Assembly: GCA_964023275.1 (NCBI GenBank)
Contig: OZ029916.1
Span: forward strand, 17,748,150 to 17,812,149
Source: Norana najaformis
Taxonomy: Eukaryota > Annelida > Clitellata > Crassiclitellata > Hormogastridae
Direction: 5' to 3'
Length of the DNA: 64,000 nucleotides
Part shown: in pieces, positions 29,001 to 37,050 of the stretch
How positions within the stretch are numbered: position 1 is the stretch's first letter
How the letters are laid out: each line of letters opens with the position of its first letter
The notes under the pieces: model-generated
Database searches by the model: none
The model's input: only the letters and a program-made list of their open reading frames with translations
What the model was told of the DNA's origin: nothing
Position numbers and translations under genes: made by a program

Positions 29001-31579
29001 GTATAAAAGCAAACACAGAGGTCTGAGCCCTACTTTCCCAAACCAATCCATATCATTGCCTCTAGTACAACAAGAAACAACTTTACAAGGGGTTAGGATC
29101 TCTTTTTCTCTTTTATCATAAACTGTCTGAAAATGTGCTAGCTGCCTAGTACTCTGCCACTCTCTGTTTTCCTTCACCTCACTTCAGGGCGGTTGAAGAT
29201 AGAACGTGAAAGGAAAACATAATGGCCAAATAGATGCAAGTAATCAAAACTGTACAAAAAAGCGGTCACTTACTTCATAATAAAAGTCTCCAGGTTTGAA
29301 TCCGCATGAAGTTTGACAGGCATGCGGAATTTCGAGCCAGGATAGAAACTGGCCTGTGGGATATAAACGAGTATGTTGCTATCCTCTTTCAGCTCTTCAT
29401 ATGTTAGAGGACTATTCGCAAGAGACACGATGGACACGAAATTCTTATCTGAATCAACTCTGTCAGTCTGATTAAATGCTTCTGTGCAGTTTACATTACG
29501 ATCAGAAACAACAGCAGAATAAAATACATTAACATTTACTGCTTCGTCTACAGCCCACCATTCGCTTGGAATCAGGATCTCAGCCAGGCACACCTTTGTT
29601 CGTTCATTTAATGCACAGAACGACGACAGATAAAGCATCTCTTTAAGCACGTAGGCTATTAAGCAGTATTTGGAATCATTGTGGAAGTTTGAGGAAAAAT
29701 CACTGACAGACCAGTCCTCACTACTCTTCTCATTCCTATAGGAGGCTAGAGGAACGATGCTTGCATGGAACAGCACTTGTATGAGTGGTCTGTCTGGAGA
29801 AACAGACTGTCGCACAACATGTGCACTGATCTCATGATCTCCTACCAAGGCATTTGTTGGAATCTGGCTGGCACCTAGTGCTTTTCTTATCAATGATTGT
29901 GAAACCCGTTGCTCTGATACGTAGTCACCAAATTCAGCTCGTAATGAAGTCAGTAGTGATGTCTGCATCACTGGCGCAATGAGGTACTCCTTCTCTTGCG
30001 AAAACAAGTTGCTTAGACTCCCTTTTTCTGGCTTCAGAACGAAACCTGAGAGGGAACTTTCAAGTGTTACTTCCATAACGGCAGCTAAACCTGAAAGAAG
30101 AATTAACCATCTGCTCAGTCATGTATAAAAACTGGTATGTAAGCACTATGAACAATGTAGAAAATATTCCAAAGTATATCCCCAACCTCTTATCCAATTT
30201 TATAACTTAAAGCCTAGTCAATTATTTATTCATTCCAAAATAAAACTGCCAAAAACCATTCTAAATGTGGTAAGATCATTCTATACAATGGGTCCATATT
30301 TCCAATCAAGCACTGGTGCATTAAAGCAGATTATTTTTTAGCCTCTCAAGCCATGATAGGCATACATAGTTATTGTCCAGTTTTATGCAGTTAGGCCCAC
30401 ATAACAAATGATATAAGCTACCAACAGTGGATAAGCTGTTGTAAGTTGAGAGCACCATTTGAAGCATCACACAAATACACAATAATTTGAAGGATTACAT
30501 TCTAAAAGGGAGCAATATCTCCAGAATAATTTATACCCATACACGAATTTGTACATACAAAGAGATCAGAATGCAGAACAATTACATTAAAAATATTACA
30601 CATACATGTAAAATTGTAAACATTTGCATACATAATGCCATTTGATTGGCAGTTATTTTTTGCATATACATTAAATCCTTCAACTGCATCATTCATTACA
30701 TTGAAACCACTGGCATCAATTTGAAATGGGTGAAAGCGATGGTAAAGTGAATTATATGCTTAAATATATAAGCATTTAAGTATCAATATAGGCAATTTTG
30801 TACTGTAAGTGGACTTTTACACTTTTATTAAAGCATTTATGCATGCTCTATGTATGCTGTACATATATATGTATGTAAGCATGCATATGCTCTATGTATG
30901 CTGTACATATATATGTATGTAAGCATGCATGTATGTGTGCATGAATGTATGTAAGTATGTGTGTATGCAATGTAACTGGACTTTTACAAGCATCTCTAGT
31001 TTCATACAAGTATGTATGCATGTTCCATGTATGCTCTATGCATGTTGTATGTATGTATGTATGCATGTATGTATGTATGTACGTGCACAAGTATGTACAT
31101 ATGATGTATGTATCATTAATGAATTCATGCATGTATTAAGGAAGGGAAGAGAAGGAAGTTAGAGAAAGGACTTGAACTACAAAAACTGAACAGACCTTCA
31201 TCTTTAGTTCTCCAAGCAGTTTTTTGTGCAGACTCAAAACCAGTCATCTAATTTTACTTTCATTTGTAAAAATGTGAAAATGGGGCGTCGTGTTCTAGCA
31301 GTCTTTCACCAATGCGTTCGGTGTTTGATTCCTGATTTATCATTTTAACTTTGGAATCACTGTTGAGCCAGTTAACTCATGAGAAAAAGTATATACTGTA
31401 TGGTTGTGGTTGTGCTGTGGTTGTGTCTGTCCACTTGTCACAGTTTTAACTAGCCTTATCTTACCTTACTAGATTGCCGTTAATAACGCAGGGACCTCAG
31501 TACAATGCTTACCGGACTGGCTGGCCAGGAAGAAGAGAGGGTAGAAAAACGCAAAACTCCGACTCTCCCTCGGTCTCAT
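467..31579 (-). CDS. TMEM132: TMEM132-family single-pass membrane protein gene (partial at its 3' end)
   Basis: Nine exons on the minus strand join in phase into 1,048 codons: 31579-31513, 30090-29274, 21534-21394, 16562-16364, 10213-10070, 7603-7395, 6471-6162, 4230-4042 and 1534-467. Family landmarks occur in the expected order: signal peptide; [12 protein letters not shown] in the N-terminal region; [42 protein letters not shown] followed by [40 protein letters not shown]; a transmembrane helix near residues 881-906; and the cytoplasmic APDWVW motif near 925-930. Vertebrate TMEM132 proteins are about 1,000-1,200 residues, so little is missing. They are surface proteins with Ig-like and cohesin-like extracellular regions, linked to adhesion and actin organisation; Drosophila has one homologue. 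The gene covers about 31 kb, mostly intron. The last exon ends in a splice donor, so the stop codon lies outside the exons placed. Which vertebrate paralogue is closest cannot be decided here. Confidence 0.95.
2659..2693. repeat. (AAT)n microsatellite
   Basis: A run of AATA/AAT units is visible directly. A second, impure run lies at about 2845-2876, just before the family-A repeat. Confidence 0.9.
2880..3340 (-). repeat. Family-A dispersed repeat, longest copy with its tail
   Basis: It is alignable over about 280 bp with 56262-56540. Shared blocks include TAATGCACAAGGCATCAACC, GACAGAGAGGCAGCCTATGG, GAACGAACAGACACAGGGAG and CCAAGAACAGTTC. Both copies sit next to a trinucleotide (AAT/ATT) run at the same end, as expected if the element is a non-LTR element lying in minus orientation. 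No reverse transcriptase is visible in it, so the class is an inference. Confidence 0.7.
3212..3256. repeat. 18-bp perfect inverted repeat
   Basis: Arms 3212-3229 and 3239-3256 (ACTCTGGCCAACCACAAT and its exact complement) are separated by 9 bases, inside the family-A repeat. This looks like a local inverted duplication. Confidence 0.9.
4042..4230 (-). CDS. TMEM132: TMEM132 exon 8
   Basis: The 189-bp exon encodes [17 protein letters not shown], then [20 protein letters not shown] and ends KRKDK. It matches the family block reading ISPLSG...VLG...VTVSDDKVSI. Acceptor GTTCTTTAG ends at 4231; donor AAG|GTAGGA starts at 4041. Both ends are phase 0. Confidence 0.93.
4231..6161. other. TMEM132 intron 7
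   Basis: Apart from the MITE at 4334-4733, the intron contains plain AT-rich sequence. A short stretch near 5080-5130 resembles part of 2041-2110. No exon was recognised. Confidence 0.6.
4334..4733. mobile_element. MITE-like element rich in CAATTACA
   Basis: About 400 bp are bounded by imperfect terminal inverted repeats (GCCTGGGTCAATTACA on the left; complement of the right end GCCGTGGGTCAGTT). The interior is a run of degenerate AATTACA motifs on one strand. There is no coding capacity. Superfamily unknown. Confidence 0.6.
6162..6471 (-). CDS. TMEM132: TMEM132 exon 7
   Basis: The 310-bp exon encodes [15 protein letters not shown], then [16 protein letters not shown] and [17 protein letters not shown], ending GLSAIQ. 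Acceptor TTCTTTAG ends at 6472; donor CAG|GTAGCC starts at 6161. The open frame continues to the right of the acceptor, but that part has no family match and is treated as intron. Confidence 0.93.
6472..7394. other. TMEM132 intron 6
   Basis: Ordinary AT-rich intron sequence with no repeat or exon recognised. Confidence 0.7.
7395..7603 (-). CDS. TMEM132: TMEM132 exon 6
   Basis: The 209-bp exon encodes [20 protein letters not shown], then [19 protein letters not shown] and [13 protein letters not shown], the best conserved block of the family. Acceptor TTCTCCAG ends at 7604; donor CTGAG|GTAAGA starts at 7394. It ends with two bases that the first base of exon 7 completes to Ser. Confidence 0.95.
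8070..9681. mobile_element. Tigger-like DNA transposon copy 1, with a LINE inserted
   Basis: The left end CACTGAACCCTCGCTATAA starts after a TA at 8068-8069. The right end is its degenerate inverted match, and a TA follows at 9682-9683, giving the TA duplication typical of the Tc1/mariner/pogo group. Internal blocks (CATGGATCCCAAATTTACTT; GGATCCCAAATC near the right end) are shared with the copy at 11425-13460. No intact transposase is present. The link to Tigger rests on end sequence and TA target, not on a readable catalytic domain. Confidence 0.7.
8776..9294 (-). mobile_element. RTE-like LINE fragment with 11-bp target-site duplication
   Basis: It is flanked by perfect TAAATTTATCT repeats at 8765-8775 and 9295-9305. 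On the minus strand it encodes [20 protein letters not shown] then ALPGADA (end of an apurinic-type endonuclease). After a short gap come [17 protein letters not shown] and [20 protein letters not shown] (the C-terminal tail of the reverse transcriptase protein), ending [11 protein letters not shown] and a stop. The endonuclease is joined almost directly to the tail, so the whole polymerase region is missing. Stops interrupt the reading frame. The insertion lies inside the Tigger-like element. Confidence 0.85.
10070..10213 (-). CDS. TMEM132: TMEM132 exon 5, followed by a GC donor
   Basis: The 144-bp exon encodes [18 protein letters not shown], then [19 protein letters not shown] and DDTIIK. 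The acceptor GATTGACAG ends at 10214. The only donor that keeps phase and gives a family-length protein is AAG|GCAATT at 10069-10068, a GC rather than a GT. Using it joins TIIK to [12 protein letters not shown], the same spacing as the vertebrate VIKVSDRCDYVFVNG. Confidence 0.9.
10558..10622. repeat. Family-B dispersed repeat, short copy
   Basis: It carries the core GCCCATTCAGTGTGAAGTGG then TGGTGATGGATTTAACCC, seen in longer form at 56541-56640, 56720-56850 and 61660-61800. Confidence 0.5.
11425..13460. mobile_element. Tigger-like DNA transposon copy 2, with a LINE inserted
   Basis: The left part (CACCCTCGCTAGG and CCATGGATCCCAAATTTACT) and the right part (GGATCCCAAATCCCAG then TTATAGCGAGGTTGCGGTG) match the ends of the copy at 8070-9681. 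The right terminus, read on the other strand, is CACCGCAACCTCGCTATAA. The middle is occupied by a CR1-like LINE. No readable transposase remains. Confidence 0.65.
11733..13393 (+). mobile_element. CR1/L2-group LINE, 5'-truncated and decayed
   Basis: It encodes pieces of a reverse transcriptase in three shifting frames. These are the start near 11760 ([13 protein letters not shown]); the finger and palm ([40 protein letters not shown]); the catalytic YADDTQAY near 12480; and the thumb and tail ([38 protein letters not shown]). The 3' end is CTCTAAGAGGCACTTTATAA followed by (AATTAC)n, the short-repeat tail typical of this group. Possible imperfect duplications ATGGCCTTGACC (11721) and ATGGCCCTCACC (13394) flank it. 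Several frameshifts and stops show it is dead. Confidence 0.9.
13889..14063. mobile_element. Short MITE with CAGTGG ends
   Basis: About 175 bp have inverted ends CAGTGGTGGCTCG and (other strand) CAGTGGCGAGTGGCGGATTT. The CAGTGGCGGATTTAG type of end is common to non-autonomous DNA transposons. It is far too short to encode a protein. Confidence 0.6.
14190..14266. repeat. (TA)n microsatellite
   Basis: An uninterrupted TA run of roughly 76 bp. Confidence 0.98.
15305..15391. repeat. Two-copy tandem duplication of about 40 bp
   Basis: TTGTTGGCTAGGGTTAAATG at 15305 recurs as TTGTTGGCTGGGTGGGGTTA at 15345, with the following AATGATAATNTATTAAACTT shared. Confidence 0.85.
16364..16562 (-). CDS. TMEM132: TMEM132 exon 4
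   Basis: The 199-bp exon encodes [18 protein letters not shown], then [11 protein letters not shown] and FSIVPVVK, matching the family block before the conserved ILTGK motif. Acceptor TTTCAG ends at 16563; donor AAG|GTTGAT starts at 16363. It ends in phase 0, matching exon 5. Confidence 0.92.
17540..17725. mobile_element. Possible non-autonomous hAT-like element
   Basis: It is built from repeated AGTAATTAGTTAC / GTTACTTTTC motifs and TAAGTAACGCAAAG, ending GTAACACGGTAACACAC. This motif style is seen in non-autonomous hAT elements of other animals. No target duplication was identified. Confidence 0.4.
18935..19000. repeat. Family-A repeat fragment
   Basis: TAGTAACTTCTATCACGCCG followed by TCTAATGCACAAGGCATCAA matches the tail end of the copies at 2880 and 56262. 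Confidence 0.7.
19953..20226. repeat. 27-bp minisatellite, about 10 units
   Basis: Units based on GGCCAATGATACAAAGTCAA plus TGGCACT repeat with substitutions and small indels. Since 27 is a multiple of 3, the minus strand shows 9-residue periodic peptides in two frames (for example GFVSLASDN), but the changes between units are mostly amino-acid-changing, so it is not evidence of a protein. Confidence 0.9.
21394..21534 (-). CDS. TMEM132: TMEM132 exon 3
   Basis: The 141-bp exon encodes [16 protein letters not shown] followed by [12 protein letters not shown], matching the family block that reads VKAKKGVNIIGVRASSPSIW in vertebrates. Acceptor GGCTCAG ends at 21535; donor AACAG|GTATGT starts at 21393. 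Both junctions are phase 2. Confidence 0.92.
25009..25070. repeat. (CCT)n(CAT)n trinucleotide tract
   Basis: CCTCCTCCTCCTCTTCATCC and following CAT repeats are visible. The minus strand reads as a poly-Asp/Glu run, an artefact of the repeat. Confidence 0.95.
25892..26061. repeat. 53-bp tandem duplication plus (TA)n tract
   Basis: The unit starting ATCAAGAGTATCGCAACAGT occurs at 25892 and again at 25945, each followed by TA repeats; the second runs to 26061. The duplication has probably copied the edge of the microsatellite. Confidence 0.95.
26110..26885 (-). mobile_element. Tigger-type transposase C-terminal remnant
   Basis: Read on the minus strand from the right end: [20 protein letters not shown] then WKKAM (the helix-rich region after the DDE core, normally AW..V...TI.NCF.KAG), then [20 protein letters not shown], then [20 protein letters not shown] near 26200. 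The order and spacing match the C-terminal half of Tigger/Jerky transposases. Frame changes separate the pieces. The DDE core and DNA-binding domain were not found here. Confidence 0.6.
27038..27840 (+). mobile_element. hAT transposase remnant (BED finger and C-terminal piece)
   Basis: Positions 27120-27300 encode [20 protein letters not shown] then [20 protein letters not shown] and SGKIREDSF, following the pattern of the BED-type zinc finger of GTF2IRD2/ZBED-like hAT transposases. The second zinc cysteine and a His have been lost. About 240 bp later, near 27540-27620, a piece resembling the C-terminal dimerisation region (LNTTLRLA, then [15 protein letters not shown]) appears in a disrupted frame. 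Most of the catalytic domain is missing. Confidence 0.55.
28937..28974. repeat. 38-bp perfect palindrome
   Basis: The two 19-base halves are exact complements with no spacer (left half starts ACATATATTCCAATAATTA). It is AT-rich and could extrude as a cruciform. A partial further copy (TTGGAATATAATTATAAT) follows directly. Confidence 0.95.
29274..30090 (-). CDS. TMEM132: TMEM132 exon 2: N-terminal extracellular region
   Basis: Acceptor TTCTTTCAG ends at 30091 and donor AA|GTAAGT starts at 29273. The 817 bp encode about 271 residues matching the family's N-terminal domain, including [10 protein letters not shown], the cysteines of [17 protein letters not shown] and [13 protein letters not shown], and several N-glycosylation sequons (for example NCTE). 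The two trailing bases plus the first base of exon 3 give Lys, producing [16 protein letters not shown], a continuous family match. Confidence 0.95.
30840..31130. repeat. TATG-rich simple sequence with a 44-bp duplication
   Basis: ATGCTCTATGTATGCTGTAC at 30843 recurs at 30887, followed by many GTAT/GCAT units to about 31130. Overlapping frames on both strands are products of the repeat. Confidence 0.9.
31285..31480 (+). repeat. Possible tRNA-derived SINE
   Basis: GGGGCGTCGTGTTCTAGCAG resembles a pol III A box. GTTTGATTCC, 30-odd bases further, resembles a B box with one change from GTTCGATTCC. A TTACCTTACTA segment ends the copy. No second copy was found in this window, so the call is weak. 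Confidence 0.4.
31513..31579 (-). CDS. TMEM132: TMEM132 exon 1: start codon and signal peptide
   Basis: The ATG at 31579-31577 opens 22 codons plus one base. The peptide has a basic start (MRPRESR), a hydrophobic core ([11 protein letters not shown]) and a small-residue end (SQSG), as in a secretory signal. An in-frame TAA lies a few codons upstream, so this ATG is the first possible start. The donor is G|GTAAGC at 31512-31511. The single spare base joins the two spare bases of exon 2 to make a Gly codon, which supports the link. Confidence 0.85.
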
Positions 31580-32327
31580 ATTTCGAAATTACGCAAATTG
31601 TACGATAACACAAACAGAGCAGCTTCTTTCGTCATCAGATCGCAGTACACCTCCATTTTGTAGTAATCAACAAATTAACTGAAAAATAATTAATAATTCA
31701 TTCACATTTTATGTTTATTTATTTAAACCAGACGACGTCAGGACAAAAACGGGGTAAACATGGAAGAATTTTATAGCGCTTTTTCCCGTGCGACATCCGC
31801 ATCTTGTCGTAAAATCATCTAGCATAACCCGTGAAAACTTCTTGAAACATGCAAACACGTTTATACTGAACAAGCTAGGATGATGCATGTTCCAGTTTTT
31901 GTACCGATTCATCGTATGAAAGGGCCATTCTAAGCAATCATCATTTTGAATGATTCGGCGTACCAAGCAAGCGCCGAGCAATAATACGGACTACATCATT
32001 GACCAGCATATTATATAGTCTACTAAATTATGAATGGCGTTGCGGTCCATGCAGCTTCAATCTGTGTACCAGGCAGAATAAGGCATGACGATTTCTAGCA
32101 CGCGTTGGATGGCAGGATTTATATAACCCACCTGCGCTGTTCACCGTGCTTTCGGGAAGAGAAATTTTAGCCTGCAGGCTAAATTTAAAGTTGGATGTGA
32201 CGAAATCACATCACACGCGTTAACGGCGCAGTGAGCGCTTTTGTTCAACGATTGCAGAATTAAGACTGCTGTCGAATGAAGGCTGTGCAACGAGCTTTGG
32301 AAGATGTTAGCCTATTTTTGCCCTTGG

Positions 32328-33226
32328 AAGGGCGGATCCAGGAGGCTGGCCAATTTCCATATCCCCGTTTGATTTAGAGGGCCAAGCAATGGCGTAACTT
32401 CACATTTCTGGCCCCTCAGATTTCTCAACTAAGTCCTCTTTGGCTTGTTCGTACTTAATCAGGTTCTGAGCGGACGCCTCTCTTCAAGATTCCAGTCCAT
32501 AGTTACGTTGCAGAGGCCATGCCTTTCACTTGCCCCTAAACCGGTTTCGACAAGACTGTTGCACACAGCAATTTTAAATTAAGTTGATTATAGCCAAACA
32601 GCTGAAGGAAATAAAGGAGGAAAGAGGAAACTGAACAACAAAGAAAATAAATTAGTTGAAGTGAGAAAACGTAGAGGACAAGTCGATAAATCGAGAGAAA
32701 GAGCGAGAAGTCAAACGAAAGAGAAAAGAATCAGGAACCTAGGGAAACCAGCCAGAAATTGCGTATGACTAAAAATGGTCATCAGAAATTTTAGCGACTT
32801 TCAACTTTAAAACTTGTTTCAAAAGTCTGGAGGGCTAAAAACAAGTTACCAAAAATTTTCAGAAAATGAATTAAGCAGTCTTCAGTCATCAAAGGTCTCG
32901 ATGACTAAGAAAAATCGTTAAAACTTCGACACTCAGTGGCCTATCTAGAACACGTAAAGTAAAATTTGACCTTCCTCTGTTTCATATTATTCATATTATT
33001 CATCAAGTTTAAAATTTGATCTAATTTGATCTAATCGCCTTCATCACTCCAGTTTTGTAGATACAGTCCATCTGCATTTCACTCTTTCCTTTGTACTGGG
33101 TCCTTTATGGTTCAGGGTTCAGAGGTTAACGGGAAGTAGCCTATAGTGATATACGCGCAAGATGCAAATAAAATGCAATATGTAGTTTAAATCCGCTACT
33201 GCCTCCGACCCTTTAGATCCGCCCTT
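32328..33226. mobile_element. Non-autonomous DNA element with GGGCGGATC ends
   Basis: The left end AAGGGCGGATCCAGGAGG and the right end, read on the other strand, AAGGGCGGATCTAAAGGG form a roughly 13-bp inverted repeat 0.9 kb apart. GGGCGGATCCAGG-type ends are frequent on DNA transposons of aquatic invertebrates. No target duplication or transposase was seen. Confidence 0.5.
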
Positions 33227-33264
33227 GATGGTGCAGGAGCGGAAGCAGGATAGGATAGCTTGAA

Positions 33265-33660
33265 GTCATGTTTTCAGTCTTAAGTGAAATGCTGCAGAAG
33301 AGAGGGCAAGCGCAGGAGTGCGTAACTTGGCAGAGAGGTTTACGATGATGTACGAACTGACTGAAGTCTTTCGGGAGTTGGCTCTGCATAAATTAAGGAG
33401 CGGTTGCAGAATCTGAAAGAGAGTGAGATTGGAGGCCGAGAGAGAGATAAAGGTATGAAGAAGAATGAGTAGGTCCAGATCTGTGCTGTTGGATTGTGAA
33501 TAGCAGGTGAATGTAAAAGGATTGAGAATTTTGAATGGCATTGTCGGTAAGAGATACAATTTTGTATTGGATACGTTAAGGGACCTTAAGCCAGTGAAGT
33601 GATTTCAGAACTGGGGTTATGTAGTGGTGTATTGGAGTTTTGGTGAGTGCATGGGCGAGT
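33265..33660. repeat. Dispersed repeat related to family A
   Basis: It has the same style as 2970-3340 and 37110-37340: GTTTTCAGTCTTAAGTGAAA, CGGTTGCAGAATCTG, and AAGCCAGTGAAGTGATTTCA (compare AGCCAATGCAAAGATTTAAG at 3312). Similarity is patchy, so this is a tentative grouping. Confidence 0.45.
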
Positions 33661-34196
33661 GCGTCAAAATAAACGCCAAGAATGTTCAAGACGCCCATGC
33701 TCGTTAATCCTGGTTACATTGAATTACGGACATTAAACAAGTACCAACGGCCAATAGACCTACACTTATGGCAGACCTTACAAATATGAAGCTTCACCCA
33801 GGTTGAAACCGGGACTAACTTGGGAACCTATAGTCCTGCCAGGCGTGCCAGCTCCTTGATAGGGACTACCCCAAGCAACACATCAATCTCAACCTATAAG
33901 CGATCTCAATTTCTCCTCACAGTAGACTTGGCCAATCTGGCGAGTAGACCTACTAATAAAACGTACATTTCGCCATCTGGCGTTTAGGCCTACTATTAGC
34001 TCCTTAGGTCGAAACTTGAATTTGTTATGCGAGTATTTATATCGCAAAGAGTCTTTTAAACCACAAGCAATGTCATCTGTAGAAATTAAAATGTAAAGTT
34101 TACAATTAGCGTTGAGTAAAAGCCTATATAAATCATAGTATCAGACACCGCATTTAGCTGAGTCAAGGGTAAATACGATGCCAGTTCCACCGTGAA

Positions 34197-34269
34197 GGTT
34201 CCGTAGTGTAGTGGTTATCACGCTCGCCTCACACGCGAGAGGTCCTGGGTTCGAAACCCAGCGGAACCA
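34197..34269 (+). tRNA. tRNA-Val, anticodon CAC
   Basis: The 73-nt cloverleaf has acceptor stem GGTTCCG/CGGAACC, a D arm within GTGTAGTGGTTATCAC, anticodon stem CTCGC/GCGAG with loop CTCACAC (anticodon CAC), T arm CTGGGTTCGAAACCCAG and discriminator A. The A and B boxes are intact. A TTTT run 13 bases past the end can serve as pol III terminator. There is no intron, and CCA is not fully encoded, as expected for a nuclear gene. Confidence 0.98.
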
Positions 34270-34319
34270 AGTGTTGTTTTAAGTCACTAAAGAAACAACT
34301 TCTATAGCACCAAGATTAA

Positions 34320-35010
34320 CTTAAAACTACTCAAATAAATACGTACATAAATGACTGCATAGATAAATGCATGCACGCATAGGCCTGCATACAAACATAC
34401 CTACATACATTCACGCGTACGTGCCTACACACATCATAATCGTAATTTTAAGAATAGCTAATGCGCTACTTAAAAGCTAAGCGCAAGGAACCATGCATCT
34501 TATTCACGAGCGCTGCGTCAAGTCTGAGTCTCAGAGGGGACTGTCCAAAGATACCATATGAAGAACAAAGTCCGGCTAACAGAAGACCAGATAAACAAGG
34601 GGACTCAGGCGCTGTTAGGGGTAAGGGCGTGTTTATTTTGACAGAAATGGGAAACGCATTTTGGATGGATCAGGGCAAGATTTACTTCAAATAGTACATA
34701 GGCCTACATGTATAAAGCCTGAGGGTTATTTTTGTTGCAAAGTCTGTACATCCCATTACACCTAAATGCAATTAGATTTCGTGTAATCGATTATATTATT
34801 TTAAATTAAATTCTGTTATTTGCTGAAATTTACTGCAACTGAGTGCACCGAATGAACGATATCTCGTGCGTTGGGCTTCAGAATGTCTCCATGTGTGCTT
34901 GGCTTCCAACGGCTTCAACGCCTCCAATCTGCCAAACAAAGAAAGCTCCGTCCGGTTTGTGTATCGGGTCGTTGTAGAGCAATTAAAACCCTTTGATTAC
35001 ATTATTTTAA
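34320..35010. other. Spacer between the tRNA arms
   Basis: About 690 bp of unique sequence with simple ATAAATGCATGC/CATACATA stretches near 34335-34430. No gene was recognised. Confidence 0.6.
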
Positions 35011-35061
35011 TTTAATCTCGGTGCTATAGAAGTTGTTTCTTTAGTGACTTAAAACAACACT

Positions 35062-35134
35062 TGGTTCCGCTGGGTTTCGAACCCAGGACCTCTCGCGTGT
35101 GAGGCGAGCGTGATAACCACTACACTACGGAACC
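35062..35134 (-). tRNA. tRNA-Val, anticodon CAC (second, identical copy)
   Basis: It is base-for-base identical to the gene at 34197-34269 and faces it (convergent). The 3' flank, including the TTTT terminator, is also copied. Both should be transcribable. Confidence 0.98.
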
Positions 35135-36789
35135 TTCACGGTGGAACTGGCATCGCATATATCCTTGAATTAGCTAAATGCAACGTCTGTTACTATGATT
35201 TATATAGGCTTTTTACTTAATGCTAATTGTATGTGAGTAGGTACGTATGTATTCAAAGATGGTGGATCTCTCGATTTTTGCAAATCTAAACCTCGGCCTA
35301 TCAGGCTAATCTATAACTGTTATTATCAATGATATATACTCTTTGGTTATTATAATAGCTATTCGGTTAAAACACAAGATGCATGAAACACGATGCATAT
35401 CGTTGATTATTGTAACCAGGAACATTTACTCATAGTTCATGTGGCGCATCTCAGATCCAGTGGGATCCAGCTAAACTTTACCACTTTATGCATGAGTGTA
35501 TGCAAGTAGCCTATGTGTACAGTTATGTAAGTAAGAAAGTAGCTAAGTAACTATGTAACTAAGTAACTATTCGTCTCATCAATCATCCCTGAGCCTATCA
35601 TTCGTTAAGACAACAAAAGAAAGCATTAGGAACAAAGATTTGGTAAAACATGTGCATTTAATCTAAGGACAAAATAACCAGACAGCGACAATATGCCTAC
35701 CAGCTGGTGACCATCTTGAACGGAGATACAAGATGGCGGATTGGCTTAACCAAAACCACGTGACACCACAGGCCTGTTACTCTGGGTAAAATTCGATAGG
35801 TTTGTACCACCTGAGATTCAGACGACTGTTGGCTAACGTTATGTAAGAGTGAAGCAGTTTTACGCGGGGGTGTTGTGATACGGTGATCTGTGGTGTATAT
35901 AGCGTGTGCCGTTCACCTCTGCCACATGGGTTTGACTCACAAGTGCAGCGCACGAGTTTCTGAATTCGTGTGCGATCTCTGTGATATTGGTGTAACTATG
36001 GACCGAAAACTCCTGTCTGCGAAGAGTGCGCGATTCGTTATAGGGCAGGGCATCGAAGGCCCATTTTAAATGAAACTGTATCTCCGAAATCTCAGCGCCA
36101 CCCAAAAGCCGCCTCAGACAGACCATCTTAACGCCGGCGTTATATCAACTCAAGTCCGCAGAAGCAAAAAAACTCTAAATAAGCCGAAAATTTAAGTCAC
36201 AATAAGGCCTGACCACACGCCTTCACATGCCGAGGCCAAGAAAATGAAGTCACTAGCAATGCATACATCATCGCTACATTTCGGGACAAGTTCCAGGGAC
36301 TGTTCTGTTATACGAAATTTCAAGTTTTCGACTGCGAATGTGCGACGGAAGGCCCATATTAGAAGATTTATAGGCCCTAATATAAAACTAACTGATAGCG
36401 GAAATGGCTGTACAGAACATAGCGTTTACAAGGCCTATGTGTAGGCTGCTTCTGTTATTTATTCATTCATTCGTTCCTTTATTTATTGAACCCAGTAATA
36501 ACATCACGACAACAGCGTAGGCCTACAAGTTAGCGCTACCGTGGGTTATAAAAGGCAAAAACGAAGGCCAAAAGGCCCGCTTAACGGAGTCGCCTATTGC
36601 ACGATACAGTGACGAATGAACAACTTAAAGTAGGCCTACTTAGTCTAAATATCGGGAATATTTTACATCCTACAAAACTGCAACTAGAAGACTAGTCCAA
36701 AAGAAACAAAACAAGCATAATGTAGGCCTATATTGTTTTCAAATGGGTATGCATGTGCTGCCAACACCCAGAAGATCAGTCCACTAAGA

Positions 36790-36895
36790 CAGAGACATTT
36801 TTATGACTGATAAGCAGTTTGAAAAAAGTAGGCCTAAGTCTCAAGCTGAGAACGAAATGACACAAGCAACTGAGTAGAACGGAGAGAATTTATGA
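36790..36895. repeat. Family-A repeat fragment
   Basis: GACTGATAAGCAGTTTGAAA, then GAGAACGAAATGACACAAGC and AACTGAGTAGAACG match the middle of the copies at 2990-3070 and 56380-56450. Confidence 0.65.
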
Positions 36896-37050
36896 CCCCA
36901 CTGTCGCTGTAGCTGTCTCAGTTATCAATTGAGATAGTTGTTGCGCTCACCCAGCATATAGGCCTCATATAGCAGACAACTTAATCGTAATCGTAATCCC
37001 GAAATTTCTACAAGCACCCAATGAAAGCCACGTCACGGGGACCAGCTTAT

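Larger units (their letters stand above)
21535..29273. other. TMEM132 intron 2
   Basis: This is the largest intron of the gene. It contains Tigger debris at 26110-26885, hAT debris at 27038-27840, a (TA)n tract, and possible pogo-like ends near 23210-23390 (ACCGGACTTTTACTGTA). A 38-bp palindrome lies at 28937-28974. Between 21540 and 25780 no exon was recognised. Confidence 0.6.
30091..31512. other. TMEM132 intron 1
   Basis: It contains TATG-rich simple sequence with a 44-bp tandem duplication at about 30840-31130 and a possible tRNA-derived SINE at 31285-31480. No other feature was recognised. Confidence 0.65.
31580..34101. other. Intergenic region upstream of TMEM132
   Basis: It includes the presumed TMEM132 promoter and 5' UTR just right of 31579, where no clear TATA box was found, then a terminal-inverted-repeat element (32328-33226) and a family-A-like stretch (33265-33660). 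Sequence from 31950 to 32300 is visibly richer in CG than the introns. Confidence 0.5.
34102..35231. repeat. Inverted duplication carrying two tRNA-Val genes
   Basis: Arms of about 220 bp, 34102-34319 and 35011-35231, are inverted copies of each other about 690 bp apart. The tRNA parts are identical. The flanks share CCTATATAAATCATAGTA, GATGCCAGTTCCACCGTGAA and AACTTCTATAGCACC with scattered differences. The spacer is unrelated unique sequence. Confidence 0.95.

Noticed and set aside
35860-36126. Minus-strand 88-codon frame
   Set aside because: No family match and no convincing splice context; parts recur loosely near 36280-36370, so a repeat is more likely.
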